A stretch of 64,000 nucleotides of DNA from an uncultured Lachnospiraceae bacterium (GCA_947167135.1 CAMVGV010000006.1:1-64000); one strand, 5' to 3'. Shown: positions 8,410-18,294, counted from the stretch's first letter. Numbers and translations are program-made. Notes: a model not told the origin generated them from the sequence alone.

Positions 8410-9322
8410 AGAGATTCCTCCTTAGATCATCCGCTATACGGCTGAGCTTCCTCAGCCTGTGGTTTACCCCCGACTTACCCACCGGCGGATTTAGAAAATT
8501 GCCAAGTTCCTTTAATGCCGCATCGGGATACTGAAGCCTTACCTCGGCCATCTCCCTAAGGGCATCGTCCAGAAAACCAAACCCCTTTTTCTCCAAAATA
8601 AACTCAATATCATTAACCTGTCTCACAGCTGCGCTGACCGTCTTTTTTATATTTGCGGTCTCACAGTTCACGCGCCGGTTCACGTTATTCCGCATATCCT
8701 TGTATATGCGGGCGTTCTCCATCTCCATAAGAGCTGCCGGCGCTTCCATGATGTTCAGCATGGTAACTATGTCATCACCTTCCTTAAGGTAGACAACATA
8801 GCTGCGCTTCCTCCCGGCGATACGGCTTTCGATATTAAAGCTGCCTATTATGCTGCGGAGATCTTCCGCCTTCTCCCCGGAATCACACACAAACTCCATG
8901 TGGTATGAGCCCTTGGGATCACTGACCGAACCGCCCGAAAGAAAAGCCCCCCTGATAAGATTTCTCCTGCAGCACGATCTCTCGTATAATAAACTGTCAA
9001 GCTTCCTGTCTCCCGGCCGTATCTTCAGCATCGACAGAACCTCGGAAGCCGCCCTTCCCTTCAGCAAAAGCCTGTAAACAGGGATTTTCCCCCATCTCAC
9101 CTGAACATCAGCACTTATTCTAATGGTTTTTCTTAATAATGTAAAGCATATTCTGATGACGGCCTCATTCTCGGAGTGAAAAGCTATCCTGTCCTCTCCC
9201 CCGCAGCTGAAGGAAATATCGGCAGTCATCAGGGTTATCCCTGCAAGAAGAGCTGTCCTGCAGTGCCTGGCCTCCGGTATATCCAGGCTTATCTCCTTTT
9301 TAACATCCTGTGAAAATGACAT
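8390..9322 (-). CDS. whiA: DNA-binding protein WhiA
   Basis: 310 residues. WhiA combines a LAGLIDADG-like N-terminal domain (catalytically dead in this family; here GAFLSGGSVSDPKGSYHMEF at about 125-145) with a C-terminal helix-turn-helix (about 225-305, ending NPPVGKSGVNHRLRKLSRIADDLR). In Firmicutes it affects cell division and chromosome segregation; in actinobacteria it controls sporulation genes. The start codon follows the rapZ stop by 3 nt, and crh overlaps its end by 20 nt, so the three are translationally linked. Length and C-terminal signature are normal. Confidence 0.95.
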   Translation of the reverse strand: MSFSQDVKKEISLDIPEARHCRTALLAGITLMTADISFSCGGEDRIAFHSENEAVIRICFTLLRKTIRISADVQVRWGKIPVYRLLLKGRAASEVLSMLKIRPGDRKLDSLLYERSCCRRNLIRGAFLSGGSVSDPKGSYHMEFVCDSGEKAEDLRSIIGSFNIESRIAGRKRSYVVYLKEGDDIVTMLNIMEAPAALMEMENARIYKDMRNNVNRRVNCETANIKKTVSAAVRQVNDIEFILEKKGFGFLDDALREMAEVRLQYPDAALKELGNFLNPPVGKSGVNHRLRKLSRIADDLRRNLYDQENS

Positions 9323-9325
9323 GTG

Positions 9326-10192
9326 TCACCGCCGAAGGCTGTCCTTCAAAATATCCCTGTGCTCTATCCTTATGCCGTAACCGCCCTTGCTTTCAAGGCG
9401 CTCATAGAGCCTGTTTGCCAGAGTAACACTCCTGTGCTTGCCGCCGGTACAGCCGATTCCGATGACGAGCTGGTTCTTCCCCTCTATGACATAATTCGGG
9501 ATAAGAAATTCTATGAGATCCTGCAGCTTATCGAGGAAGATGCCTGCCTCCTTAAAGCCCATTACATAGTCCTGAACTTCTTTATCCTCACCGCTTTTAT
9601 TCTTAAGCTCGTCAATATAATAAGGATTGGGTAGAAATCTCACGTCAAATACCAGATCGCAGTCATTGGGTATCCCATACTTATAACCGAAGGAAAGCAC
9701 AGTGATAAAGAGATTCCCGTAGTCCTTGTTCTTGGAAAAGATATTATCTATCTCATTTTTCAGCTCCCTGACAAGAAGGTGGCTTGAATCAATGATATAG
9801 GAAGCCTCCTTTTTCAGGAACTTAAGGATCTCCCTTTCCTTCCTAATACCGTCCTCAACCCTGCCGTTCATAACCAGCGGATGGGCTCTCCTTGTCTCCT
9901 TGAAACGCTTTACCAGGACATCATCCTCGCAGTCAAGGAAAAGGATCTCAAAGGAATACCCTGCATCCTTCATATCCTTCAGTGCCTGATCGACCTTTGA
10001 AAGCCCGGTCCTGACATCGATCCCAACCGCGACCTTCTGAAGCTCCGAATTCGGCTCATAAGCGAGTTCGGCAAACTTCCCGATAAGGGGTACAGGCAGA
10101 TTATCCACGCAGAAGTATCCGAGATCCTCCAGCATCTTTAAGGATGTGCTCTTTCCGGCCCCGCTCATTCCGGTTACAATGACAAATTTCAT
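9326..10192 (-). CDS. rapZ: RapZ/YvcJ nucleotide-binding protein
   Basis: 288 residues. It carries an N-terminal P-loop (TGMSGAGKST, residues 7-16), FLDCEDDVLVKRFKETRRAHPL in the middle and the C-terminal GCTGGKHRSV motif shared by RapZ proteins. In enterobacteria RapZ controls GlmZ/GlmS by binding small RNAs and RNase E; in Bacillus YvcJ is a nucleotide-binding protein linked to competence. It overlaps murB by 4 nt (ATGA) and is followed by whiA after 3 nt, giving a murB-rapZ-whiA-crh operon. The next gene normally found, yvcK/mgfK, is missing here. Confidence 0.95.
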   Translation of the reverse strand: MKFVIVTGMSGAGKSTSLKMLEDLGYFCVDNLPVPLIGKFAELAYEPNSELQKVAVGIDVRTGLSKVDQALKDMKDAGYSFEILFLDCEDDVLVKRFKETRRAHPLVMNGRVEDGIRKEREILKFLKKEASYIIDSSHLLVRELKNEIDNIFSKNKDYGNLFITVLSFGYKYGIPNDCDLVFDVRFLPNPYYIDELKNKSGEDKEVQDYVMGFKEAGIFLDKLQDLIEFLIPNYVIEGKNQLVIGIGCTGGKHRSVTLANRLYERLESKGGYGIRIEHRDILKDSLRR

Positions 10193-11100
10193 TCAAATTC
10201 TCCGATCAGCATGATCTCGGGCTCAAGCTCCACCCCGGATCTTTCCTTAACAACCGACTGAATCTTTTTTATCAGTCTGTATACATCATTTGAGGTGGCA
10301 TTCCCCTTGTTTATGATAAAACCACAGTGTTTTTCCGATACAAAAGCTCCACCCACGGAAAAACCGGAAAGTCCCGCATCCATAATAAGCTTTCCGGCGA
10401 AATGTCCCTCAGGCCTCTTAAATGTACTGCCTGCACTGGGGAATTCCAGAGGCTGCTTCTCACGCCTCTTTGCCGAAAGTTCCTCCATTTTCGCCCCTAT
10501 CTCTTCTGAATTTCCGGGGCTTAAGGAAAAGACGATCTTGAGTACAGTCAGGCCTTCCTTCCTGATGATACTCTTACGGTAGCCAAAGCCCATTTCACCG
10601 TTACTTAAGGTCACCCTCTCACCATCCGGGGTCAGAACCTCCACAAGCTTCACCACATCCTTCATCTCTCCGCCGTAGGCTCCGGCATTCATAACCATTG
10701 CGCCTCCCGCGGTTCCGGGAATGCCTGAAGCGAATTCAAAGCCCGTGAGGGAATGCTTGCGGGCTGCATCTGCTATTCTTGAAAGCAGCGCTCCTGCCCC
10801 TGCGTGTATCTCGGTTCCGGAGACCTCAATATCCGAAAAGGCTTCAGTGACAGCAATTATCGCCCCTCTGTATCCTCTGTCCGAAACCAGGAGATTGCTG
10901 CCGTTACCGATAATAAAGTACTCCTCCTCTTCCTCTCTGAAAAAACGGATGAGCTCCGAAAGCTGATCCACATTTTCCGGCATAAGAAAAAGATCCGCCG
11001 TTCCGCCTGTCCGGAAGGTGGTGTGTGCTTTCATGGATTCGTTAATTAAAATCCTGTCTTCAGGCAGGATCCTTTTGATGGTGTCGATAATACTATCCAT
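10189..11100 (-). CDS. murB: UDP-N-acetylenolpyruvoylglucosamine reductase MurB
   Basis: 303 residues. FAD enzyme that reduces UDP-GlcNAc-enolpyruvate to UDP-MurNAc with NADPH in peptidoglycan precursor synthesis, cytoplasmic. The sequence shows the FAD-binding domain (TFRTGGTADLF; IIGNGSNLLVSDRGYRG), GIPGTAGGAMVMNAGAYGGEM, the catalytic-serine motif SAGSTFKRPEGHFAG and the C-terminal catalytic Glu in ELEPEIMLIG. The type matches the shorter Gram-positive MurB. First gene of the murB-rapZ-whiA-crh operon. A repeat array and terminator-like hairpins separate it from the glucokinase gene upstream. Confidence 0.96.
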   Translation of the reverse strand: MDSIIDTIKRILPEDRILINESMKAHTTFRTGGTADLFLMPENVDQLSELIRFFREEEEEYFIIGNGSNLLVSDRGYRGAIIAVTEAFSDIEVSGTEIHAGAGALLSRIADAARKHSLTGFEFASGIPGTAGGAMVMNAGAYGGEMKDVVKLVEVLTPDGERVTLSNGEMGFGYRKSIIRKEGLTVLKIVFSLSPGNSEEIGAKMEELSAKRREKQPLEFPSAGSTFKRPEGHFAGKLIMDAGLSGFSVGGAFVSEKHCGFIINKGNATSNDVYRLIKKIQSVVKERSGVELEPEIMLIGEFE

Positions 11101-11128
11101 TAGAAATCACTGTTGCGTTACTGTTTGT

Positions 11129-11418
11129 AATCCTGAGCGAAGCAGAAACCCACCGGACATTTTTCCTTCCGGTGGGAAGATTCTTCGGGCTCCGCCCTCA
11201 GAATGACATAATTGTTCCGCACTCAGAATGACATAATTGTTCCGCACTCAGAATGACATAATAGCTCCGCCCTCAGAATGACATAATAGCTCTGCCCTCA
11301 GAATGACATAATAGCTCCGCCCTCAGAATGACATAATAGCTCCGCCCTCAGAATGACATAATAGCTCCGCCCTCAGAATGACAGGCTTATTGTCATCCTG
11401 AGCGAAGCGAAGGATCTT
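11129..11418. repeat. Eight-copy 25-bp tandem array of the interspersed repeat
   Basis: Half-element CTCAGAATGACATAATAGCTCCGCC repeats with exact 25-bp period; CAGAATGACA begins at 11199, 11224, 11249, 11274, 11299, 11324, 11349 and 11374. An inverse element (TGTCATCCTGAGCGAAGC...) closes it. The units are contiguous, with no variable spacers. Confidence 0.95.
11148..11176 (-). terminator. Terminator-like hairpin near murB
   Basis: Perfect 9-bp stem CCCACCGGA / TCCGGTGGG with loop CATTTTTCCT; on the minus strand it is followed by TTTCTGC. It lies 48 bp upstream of murB and could end transcripts from ftsH-uvrC-hprK-glk. Confidence 0.5.
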
Positions 11419-11420
11419 TA

Positions 11421-11461
11421 CGGGGCACTGCCCTCAGAATGGAAAAATGTCCAGTGCCCCG
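11421..11461 (-). terminator. Hairpin downstream of glucokinase with repeat fragment in its loop
   Basis: Stem CGGGGCACTG / CAGTGCCCCG, 22 nt after the glucokinase stop. The loop contains CCATTCTGAGGG, a fragment of the interspersed repeat. The following T-tract is weak (TAAAGATCC), so termination efficiency is uncertain. Confidence 0.5.
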
Positions 11462-11482
11462 CAAATGCAGTTCCGCGCCAAG

Positions 11483-12424
11483 TCATATCATCAGTGCGGC
11501 GGCGCCGTAGATCCCGCCGTCATTTCCGAGGGTCGCCCTGGTGAATACGGTATCACCGCTTGCATGAAAAACATGCTCCTTAAAGTTTTTCGTGATATAG
11601 GGCATGATAACGTCCCCCGACATGGAAACGCCTCCGCCGATAATAATTATCTCCGGATTCAGAACCCCTGCAACAACCGAAAGGCCGGTTCCCAGGTACT
11701 TCCCGAATTTCTCAGCAACCCTTATGGAAAGCTTATCTCGGTTCTTTACCGCTTCCCACATATTTTTGGAATCAAGAGGCTTATCCCTCATCTCGGAGGC
11801 TTCATCCGGATTATTCTCCAGCTCTTCCTTTAAGAGCCTTACTATGCCCGTGGCAGAGGCAAACTGCTCCAGACAGCCCCTGTTTCCGCAGTTGCAGGGT
11901 TCCTCAGTATCGGTTCCCGTGTAAATATGCCCTATTTCTCCCGCTGCACCCCAGGTTCCGGTTACGATCTGTCCGTTAATAATGACTCCGCCTCCGATAC
12001 CTGTTCCGAGAGTGACCATGACTATATTCTTATAGCCCTTTCCGGCTCCCATCCAGGCTTCGCCGAGCGCCGCCACATTGGCGTCATTCCCGGCCTTAAC
12101 CTTTAGTCTCCCGTCAAAGCAGGCCGCCAGCTTCTCCTCCACGTTAAAGGTATCGTTCCAGTGAAGGTTCACGGCCTTCCTTATGATTCCCTTGTCATCC
12201 ACGGGACCCGGAAGCCCCAGACCGACACCCAGGATCTCGCCGTCGCCGATCCCCTTTTCCTTTGACTTTGCATCTATTGAAGCCGCTATATCGGGAAGTA
12301 TAGCCCCACCGTTATTCTCCGTGTTCGTGGGAATCGACCACTTTTCGATAAGCTCCCCTTCCCCTGAGAAAAGGCCTATCTTTACCGATGTGCCTCCTAC
12401 ATCAACCCCGTAAACATAGCTCAT
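11483..12424 (-). CDS. glk: ROK-family glucokinase
   Basis: 313 residues. Phosphorylates glucose to glucose-6-phosphate with ATP. Motifs: the phosphate loop GVDVGGTSVKIGLF (residues about 6-19), GLGLPGPVD, NDANVAALGEAWMGAG with the catalytic Asp, TLGTGIGGGVI, EIGHIYTG and the ROK zinc motif CNCGNRGCLEQFAS. These fit the glucokinase branch of ROK rather than repressors, as there is no helix-turn-helix. It begins 1 nt after the hprK stop codon, so both are surely co-translated; this couples a glycolytic entry enzyme with the HPr kinase. Specificity for glucose is inferred from family. Confidence 0.9.
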   Translation of the reverse strand: MSYVYGVDVGGTSVKIGLFSGEGELIEKWSIPTNTENNGGAILPDIAASIDAKSKEKGIGDGEILGVGLGLPGPVDDKGIIRKAVNLHWNDTFNVEEKLAACFDGRLKVKAGNDANVAALGEAWMGAGKGYKNIVMVTLGTGIGGGVIINGQIVTGTWGAAGEIGHIYTGTDTEEPCNCGNRGCLEQFASATGIVRLLKEELENNPDEASEMRDKPLDSKNMWEAVKNRDKLSIRVAEKFGKYLGTGLSVVAGVLNPEIIIIGGGVSMSGDVIMPYITKNFKEHVFHASGDTVFTRATLGNDGGIYGAAALMI

Positions 12425-13360
12425 TTACTGCTCCTCCCGATTTTTCTTCAGATTGTCCTGTACCCTCTTATAGAGCTCCTGTGCTGCATTGTAGCCCATC
12501 TTCTTCTGCCTGTAATTTATGGCCGCGGTCTCGCAGATAATGGCCAGATTTCTTCCGGGACGGATGGGGATATTATGGCAGACCACCCTTTTCCCAAGGT
12601 ACTCGGTGTACTCCTCTTCCATGCCGAGGCGGTCGTAGTCCTTGTCCCTGTCCCAGTCCTCAAGCTTTATAACGAGATCTATACTCTGGGTCTCCTTTAC
12701 GGAGGTGGCACCGAAAAGCGCCTTTACATCGATTATCCCTATACCCCGAAGCTCGATAAAGTGCTTTGTTATATCCGGTGCGGAACCGATAAGTGTATCG
12801 TCACTGACCTTCCTTATCTCCACAACGTCATCGGATATAAGCCTGTGTCCCCTCTTTACCAGCTCCAGCGCAGCCTCGCTCTTTCCTATGCCGCTCTCGC
12901 CGGTGATAAGCAGTCCCTCACCGTTAACGTCAACGAGAACTCCGTGAATGGAAATGCAGGGTGCAAGCTTGACATTCAGCCATCTGATGGTCTCTGCCAT
13001 AAAGTCCGACGTGGATTTTGAGGTTTTTAAAAGAGGTACCTGATTTTCCCCGGCGTACCACATAAATTTCTCGTCCGGCTCCAGATCCCTGCAGAAGATA
13101 ACACAGGGAATGCCGCTTGACAGAAGCTTTCCGTATATCTCATCCTTCCTGCCCTCGTCCATCTCCAGCATATATGAATACTCCACAAAGCCCACTATCT
13201 CGACCCTTGAAGCTTCAAAGTGGTCGAAAAAGCCCGTGAGCTGCAGTGCGGGTCTGTTTATCTCGGGCTGGGTGATATTCACGCTGTCGATGGGAATATC
13301 GGGAGTAAGATTATAGAGGTTCATTTTGTCGATAAAGGTTTTTAGGGAAACCGTTGCCAT
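12425..13360 (-). CDS. hprK: HPr kinase/phosphorylase
   Basis: 311 residues. Bifunctional enzyme that phosphorylates HPr and Crh at Ser46 when fructose-1,6-bisphosphate is high and removes the phosphate when phosphate is high, the sensor of Firmicute catabolite repression. The Walker A motif is in LITGESGIGKSEAALELVKRGH (about 154-175), followed by LISDDVVEI, and the HprK signature LRGIGIIDVKALFG (about 205-218). Located in ftsH-uvrC-hprK-glk and about 4 kb from crh, its likely substrate. A degenerate repeat sits between it and uvrC. Confidence 0.97.
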   Translation of the reverse strand: MATVSLKTFIDKMNLYNLTPDIPIDSVNITQPEINRPALQLTGFFDHFEASRVEIVGFVEYSYMLEMDEGRKDEIYGKLLSSGIPCVIFCRDLEPDEKFMWYAGENQVPLLKTSKSTSDFMAETIRWLNVKLAPCISIHGVLVDVNGEGLLITGESGIGKSEAALELVKRGHRLISDDVVEIRKVSDDTLIGSAPDITKHFIELRGIGIIDVKALFGATSVKETQSIDLVIKLEDWDRDKDYDRLGMEEEYTEYLGKRVVCHNIPIRPGRNLAIICETAAINYRQKKMGYNAAQELYKRVQDNLKKNREEQ

Positions 13361-13390
13361 GGCTTTGGATGACGCTCCTTTCCGTTGTTT

Positions 13391-13414
13391 AAGATCCTTC
13401 GCCCGAAGAATCTT
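13391..13414. repeat. Fused half-arms of the interspersed repeat
   Basis: AAGATCCTTCG-cc-CGAAGAATCTT: two outer arms joined head to head, between uvrC and hprK. It looks like a deletion derivative of two opposed elements. Confidence 0.75.
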
Positions 13415-13432
13415 CTTCAGTATACCATCATT

Positions 13433-15304
13433 TCACTCATTATGAAAGAAAGCAAAGACCGCCTCCGCCGACCTTTTATTCATTTCAGGCACGGCGGCGA
13501 GCTCCTCCTCCGACGCTTCCTTTATATTCTCCACCGAGCCGAATTCCCGGAGAAGAGCCTTTCTCCTGGTATCGCCGATACCCTGTATATCATCGAGGAT
13601 GGAGTGGAGCTGGTTCTTCCCGTGAAGCGAACGGAAGTAATCAATGGCGAAGCGGTGGGTCTCATCCTGTATCCTGGTCACGAGACGGAAACACTCCGAA
13701 TGGCTGTCCACCGGCAGTTCTTCATTATTGAAATAGATCCCGCGGGTTCTGTGGTGATCGTCCTTTACCATACCGGCGACCGGAATATCAAGCTTTAAGC
13801 GTGACAGGACATTCAGGGCTATATTTACCTGTCCCTTTCCGCCGTCCATAAGTATAAGGTCCGGAAATCTCACAAAGGAATCCCCCTCCCCTTCGCTGCC
13901 GTCAGCATTTACAAGCCTCTCAAACCTGCGGGTCAGAACCTCTTCCATTGAAGCATAGTCATTCGGTCCCTGTACGCTCTTTATCCGGAACTTCCTGTAA
14001 TCGGAATTCTTTGCTCTTCCGCCTTCGAAAACGACCATACTGCCCACGGACTCGAAGCCGCTGATATTGGATATGTCATAGGACTCTATCCTGTCAGCCC
14101 TGTCGATACCTATGAGCCCCGCAAGCTCCGCCGCGGCTCCCTTTGTCTTTTCCTCGCTCCTCCTCAGCTTTTCACGGTCTGTCTCAAGGATAAGCTCCGC
14201 ATTCTTTTTCGCGAGACGTAGAAGCCTCTCCTTCATCCCTCTCTTCGGGATAATGAGTGAGACCCCGGCTCCCCTTTTGCCGCCGAGCCACTCCTCTATT
14301 ATCCCATGATCCTCAATATCCGTTTCCAGCATGATCTCCTTCGGTATAAAGGGTGTTCCCGAATAGAACTGCTTCACAAAGCTTCCGAGTATCTCGGACG
14401 TAGTGAGATCCTTTACTCCGGTCATATAGTAATGATCCCGGCCGGTCAGCCTACCGGAGCGGATAAAGAAGATCTGCACCACGGCCTCGTCCCCATCCGT
14501 CTTGCAGGCAACGATATCCCTGTCCTCATTCTCCCCGGCAAGGGTTATCTTCTGCTTCTGCGCAACACTCTGAACCGACCCCAGAAGATCCCTCCAGGTA
14601 ATGGCGTCCTCATACCTCAGTTCCTCCGAGGCCTTATCCATCTTCTCCTTAAGCATGGAAAGGATGGGGGTATAATTACCGTTAAGGAAATCAAGGGCGC
14701 CGTTCACTGCCTCACGGTACGCTTCCTCCGAGATACAGCCGCTCTTACAGGGTCCGGAGCACTGTTTGATATGATAATTAAGACAGGGTCTGTCCTTATC
14801 CATATCCCTCGGAAGCACCCTGCTGCAGGTGCGGAGACCGTAGATTTTATTGATAAGCTCTATGGTATCCCTTACCGCCCAGGCGGAGGTATAGGGTCCG
14901 AAAAGCCGCTGACCCGTCTTTTTGTCTGTTCCGGTATCTCCCCGGGGTCTCCTGCTGAAAAGTATCCTCGGATAAGCTTCATTCACTGTGACCCTTATAT
15001 AAGGATAGCTCTTATCGTCCTTCAGCATGGTATTGTACCTGGGACGATGCTTCTTTATAAGATTGCTCTCTAAAACAAGAGCCTCCATCTCAGAATCGGT
15101 GACGATATACTCAAAGTAGGCAATATGCGTCACCATCTTCATGATCTTGGGGCTCTTTTTATTCTTCCTGAAATAACTGTGTACCCGGTTAAAGAGGTTT
15201 ACCGCCTTTCCGACATAGATGATCTCGTCATCATCGGCATGCATAAGGTAAACCCCGGGCTTTTTCGGAAGTACCTTTAAGCTTTCTTCGATGTCAAATT
15301 CCAT
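13433..15304 (-). CDS. uvrC: Excinuclease ABC subunit UvrC
   Basis: 623 residues. Makes both incisions around a DNA lesion in nucleotide excision repair together with UvrB. Domains in order: GIY-YIG nuclease (about 12-95, [21 protein letters not shown]), a four-Cys segment ([31 protein letters not shown]), a UVR UvrB-binding helix pair (about 205-240), the RNase-H-like endonuclease domain ([23 protein letters not shown]) and C-terminal helix-hairpin-helix motifs. It starts 15 nt after the ftsH stop. The window also encodes the transcription-repair coupling factor Mfd at 51.8 kb. Confidence 0.97.
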   Translation of the reverse strand: MEFDIEESLKVLPKKPGVYLMHADDDEIIYVGKAVNLFNRVHSYFRKNKKSPKIMKMVTHIAYFEYIVTDSEMEALVLESNLIKKHRPRYNTMLKDDKSYPYIRVTVNEAYPRILFSRRPRGDTGTDKKTGQRLFGPYTSAWAVRDTIELINKIYGLRTCSRVLPRDMDKDRPCLNYHIKQCSGPCKSGCISEEAYREAVNGALDFLNGNYTPILSMLKEKMDKASEELRYEDAITWRDLLGSVQSVAQKQKITLAGENEDRDIVACKTDGDEAVVQIFFIRSGRLTGRDHYYMTGVKDLTTSEILGSFVKQFYSGTPFIPKEIMLETDIEDHGIIEEWLGGKRGAGVSLIIPKRGMKERLLRLAKKNAELILETDREKLRRSEEKTKGAAAELAGLIGIDRADRIESYDISNISGFESVGSMVVFEGGRAKNSDYRKFRIKSVQGPNDYASMEEVLTRRFERLVNADGSEGEGDSFVRFPDLILMDGGKGQVNIALNVLSRLKLDIPVAGMVKDDHHRTRGIYFNNEELPVDSHSECFRLVTRIQDETHRFAIDYFRSLHGKNQLHSILDDIQGIGDTRRKALLREFGSVENIKEASEEELAAVPEMNKRSAEAVFAFFHNE

Positions 15305-15318
15305 CTGAAAATCCGGGA

Positions 15319-17589
15319 TTATCCGGGGATCCCGCCGTTATCCGGTCTGCTTCCGCCGGAATCGTCGCTGTTTCGGCTGTCACTATCCGTATTTTTTTCA
15401 TCTTCGCCGACAGTATGCCCGCCCGGCTGCCCGGATGTATTCCTGTCAGGTATAAGGCTGTCGTCAATGGTAAAATCAATCTGCTGTCCGGGCATGTGGT
15501 TCTGAGGCGCATTATTCCTTGTCTGCCAGTCATTCTGCGGAGGATATCCGCTGCTGCCCGTATTATTGCTGCCCGTATTATTGTTTCCCGTATTATTAAC
15601 GCTGTCCTGCCGTAAGCTGAGCTCCTTCTGCTCCGGTTCCTCCTCAGGGAAAGCTGTATCCTCCTCATCCCTGCTGTCCCGTCTTGCTTCCTTGAATCTC
15701 TCTTCATAGGACTTCTTTTCCGGAACCGGAATGCCCTTTTCCTTGCAGTAGATCTTCATAAATTCGGTGCCGGTTATGGTCTCCCTCTTGATAAGGAAGG
15801 CTGCCAGCTTGTCAAGGAGCTTCCTGTTCTCCTTTAAGAGCTTCTTTGCCTCTTTATAGGATTCCTTAAGGAGCTTCATCACCTCATTATCTATGTCCGC
15901 CGCAGTCTCATCGGAGCAGTTAAGCACCGCCCGTCCGTCAAGATAGCGGTCCTCAATGGACTCCAGGCTCACGAGACCGAATTTCTTACTCATTCCGTAC
16001 TGGGTCACCATTGCTCTGGCGATCTTCGTTGCCTTCTCAATATCATTGGAAGCTCCCGTGGTAACCGTATCAAATACCAGCTCCTCCGCGGCTCTTCCCG
16101 CAAGGGTCGTCACAAGCATAGCCCTTAGTTCCGCTTCGCTGTTTAAGTACTTCTCCTCCTCCGGAACCTGCATCACATAGCCCAGCGCCCCCATGGTACG
16201 GGGTACAATGGTTATCTTCTGAACCGGCTCGCTGTTTTTCTGCAGGGCGGAAACAAGGGCATGGCCTATTTCATGGTAGGAGACTATACGTCTCTCTTCC
16301 TTACTGAGTACACGGTCCTTCTTTTCCTTACCCACAAGGACAATCTCCACAGCATCCATAAGATCCTTCTGTGAAACATACTCCCTGCCGGACTTTACCG
16401 CATTGATAGCGGCTTCATTCACCATGTTCGCAAGATCAGACCCCACGGCACCGCTGGTTGCCAGCGCCACGTCCTCGAAATTAACGGTCTCATCAAGCTT
16501 AACGTCCTTTGCATGAACCTTGAGCGTATCTATCCTTCCCTTCAGGTCAGGCTTGTCAACTATTATCCTTCTGTCAAAACGGCCCGGGCGGAGAAGTGCC
16601 TTATCGAGGGTCTCCGGTCTGTTGGTGGCACCAAGGATCAGTATTCCCTTGGAGGTGTCAAAGCCGTCCATCTCTGAAAGGAGCTGGTTTAAGGTCTGCT
16701 CCCTCTCGTCATTTCCGCCGTACCTCGAATCCCTGCTCTTTCCTATGGCATCAATCTCATCGATAAAGATAATGCAGGGGGCGTTTTTCTCGGCCTCCCT
16801 GAAAAGATCCCTGACCCTGGAGGCACCTACACCCACGAACATTTCAACAAAATCAGAGCCTGCCAGGGAGAAGAAGGGCACATGGGCTTCACCCGCAACA
16901 GCCTTTGCAAGCAGGGTTTTTCCTGTTCCCGGAGGCCCCACAAGCAGCGCTCCCTTCGGAAGCCTCGCGCCTATCCGTGAATACTTGGCGGGATTATGGA
17001 GGAAATCCACCACCTCCTGCAGGGATTCCTTAGCCTCATCCTGGCCTGCCACGTCCTTAAACGTAACCCCTGTCTCCTTCTGGACATAAACCTTGGCATT
17101 GCTGCGGCCCACACCCATCACGCCTCCGCCGCCCATACGCTTCATCAGAAAATAGGTAAGTCCGCATACCAGAAGGATAGGGAAAACATAGCCGATAAAG
17201 CCCGATACCATGGCACCTGACCTGTCCGGCACCTGACTCTTGAAGTCTATTCCCGCCTCCGTCAGCCTGTCCGTAAGAAACGGATCAACCACGATACCCG
17301 TATAATAGGTCATCTGCATGGAGAGAGGGTTATTGCTGTTCCCCTCCTTCGGATAGATGGTTATCTTATCCGGATCTATCTCCACACTTCCGATCTGATT
17401 CGCTGATATCATTGAAAGGAATTGGGAATAGCTGATCTCCTGGGTGGAATTTCTGGTAACCAGGCTGCTCATCATACTCATGCAGAAGAAGGTGAGTACC
17501 GTCGCCACTATCATTGCGATCAGGGTCTGTCTGTTCCGGGGATTTCTCCCGCCGTTATTATTGTTCTGGTTATTATTGTTTTCGTTCAT
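15319..17589 (-). CDS. ftsH: ATP-dependent zinc metalloprotease FtsH, with long disordered tail
   Basis: 756 residues, roughly 100 longer than most FtsH. Membrane-anchored AAA protease that degrades membrane and regulatory proteins. Two membrane segments (about 21-43 and 128-148) flank an extracytoplasmic domain. Then Walker A GPPGTGKT, Walker B IIFIDEID, second region of homology [20 protein letters not shown], and the zinc motif HEIGH with a downstream Asp/Glu ligand. Both ends are unusual: an Asn-rich N-terminus ([11 protein letters not shown]) and an Asn/Gly/Ser/Asp-rich tail over about the last 110 residues. Catalytic parts are intact. It heads ftsH-uvrC-hprK-glk. Confidence 0.96.
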   Translation of the reverse strand: MNENNNNQNNNNGGRNPRNRQTLIAMIVATVLTFFCMSMMSSLVTRNSTQEISYSQFLSMISANQIGSVEIDPDKITIYPKEGNSNNPLSMQMTYYTGIVVDPFLTDRLTEAGIDFKSQVPDRSGAMVSGFIGYVFPILLVCGLTYFLMKRMGGGGVMGVGRSNAKVYVQKETGVTFKDVAGQDEAKESLQEVVDFLHNPAKYSRIGARLPKGALLVGPPGTGKTLLAKAVAGEAHVPFFSLAGSDFVEMFVGVGASRVRDLFREAEKNAPCIIFIDEIDAIGKSRDSRYGGNDEREQTLNQLLSEMDGFDTSKGILILGATNRPETLDKALLRPGRFDRRIIVDKPDLKGRIDTLKVHAKDVKLDETVNFEDVALATSGAVGSDLANMVNEAAINAVKSGREYVSQKDLMDAVEIVLVGKEKKDRVLSKEERRIVSYHEIGHALVSALQKNSEPVQKITIVPRTMGALGYVMQVPEEEKYLNSEAELRAMLVTTLAGRAAEELVFDTVTTGASNDIEKATKIARAMVTQYGMSKKFGLVSLESIEDRYLDGRAVLNCSDETAADIDNEVMKLLKESYKEAKKLLKENRKLLDKLAAFLIKRETITGTEFMKIYCKEKGIPVPEKKSYEERFKEARRDSRDEEDTAFPEEEPEQKELSLRQDSVNNTGNNNTGSNNTGSSGYPPQNDWQTRNNAPQNHMPGQQIDFTIDDSLIPDRNTSGQPGGHTVGEDEKNTDSDSRNSDDSGGSRPDNGGIPG

Positions 17590-17607
17590 AATTATTTACT
17601 CGGTTGA

Positions 17608-17735
17608 AAGATCCTTCGCTGACGCTCAGGATGACAATACTACGGTTTGCAATGTACTCTGTCATTCTGAGCGAAGCGAAGAATCTTACTCTACTGCTGG
17701 AAAGATCCTTCGCTGACGCTCAGGATGACAATACT
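17608..17735. repeat. Interspersed repeats upstream of ftsH
   Basis: Three elements in alternating orientation: AAGATCCTTCG...CTCAGGATGACA, then TGTCATTCTGAGCG...GAAGAATCTT, then another CCT/AGG copy. The CCT/AGG and TCT/AGA types are side by side, each matched within its own stem. Confidence 0.94.
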
Positions 17736-17855
17736 GTGGTTTTGCATTTCTTCATAATATAGCCACCGGCACAAAAACGCAAGTCAGTTTCTTAAGCATC
17801 CTACAGGTACAACCATAATATCATGCTTCTCGTTGATGGATTTGGCGTACATCTA

Positions 17856-17886
17856 AAAGGAGGAGAGACAATGACTCTCCTCCTTT
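17856..17886 (-). terminator. Rho-independent terminator after the PilZ gene
   Basis: Perfect 12-bp stem AAAGGAGGAGAG / CTCTCCTCCTTT with a 7-nt loop; on the minus strand it is followed by TTTTAGAT. It sits 27 nt past the PilZ stop codon and ends the adhesin-PilZ operon. Confidence 0.85.
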
Positions 17887-17912
17887 CTGATACATATTAC
17901 TGTGCTTTAAGC

Positions 17913-18251
17913 TCAGTCGCCGGAATTTCCTATGTGCTTGAAGAGATATTCAAGTACATCCGGTGTAAACTTCTTGGCGCTTATGCCAACGGTATAGGTG
18001 CCGTCATCGCGCTTTACCATACGTGCAACGGTAGCATACATGATAACAGTGTCCGCAACGATGATGATGTCCTTGTCAGCTATGTCCGGCCGGTCATCCT
18101 TCATCCAGAGTCCCATACCCCGGGGACTCGCATCCTCCACCATCACGTACAGGGTTTCGCCGGTGTCACAGAGCACGATAACACTCGGTGCCTTGAACTC
18201 GACTCTCCCTATCTTCCGCTTGTCGCTGGTTACTTCTGCCTCCAATGTCAT
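17913..18251 (-). CDS. PilZ-domain protein (probable c-di-GMP effector)
   Basis: 112 residues, a single PilZ domain. Both c-di-GMP contact motifs are visible: RKIGR (RxxxR, about 12-16) and DASPRGMG (D-x-S-x-x-G, about 40-47). PilZ domains bind cyclic di-GMP and change the activity of surface, motility or polysaccharide systems. The gene starts 43 nt after the stop of the giant surface protein, with an AGGAGG site, and a strong terminator follows, so the two form a two-gene operon. This suggests that display or secretion of the surface protein is subject to c-di-GMP, which is inference. No other domain is present. Confidence 0.85.
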   Translation of the reverse strand: MTLEAEVTSDKRKIGRVEFKAPSVIVLCDTGETLYVMVEDASPRGMGLWMKDDRPDIADKDIIIVADTVIMYATVARMVKRDDGTYTVGISAKKFTPDVLEYLFKHIGNSGD

Positions 18252-18294
18252 TTAAGTGTACCTCCTCCTAAATTCTGTTACCCCATACCTTTCT

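Noticed and set aside
11174..11385. CRISPR-like array of regularly spaced repeats (also 42229-42420 and 37448-37560)
   Set aside because: Units are contiguous tandem copies with the same linker each time; there are no variable spacers and no cas genes.
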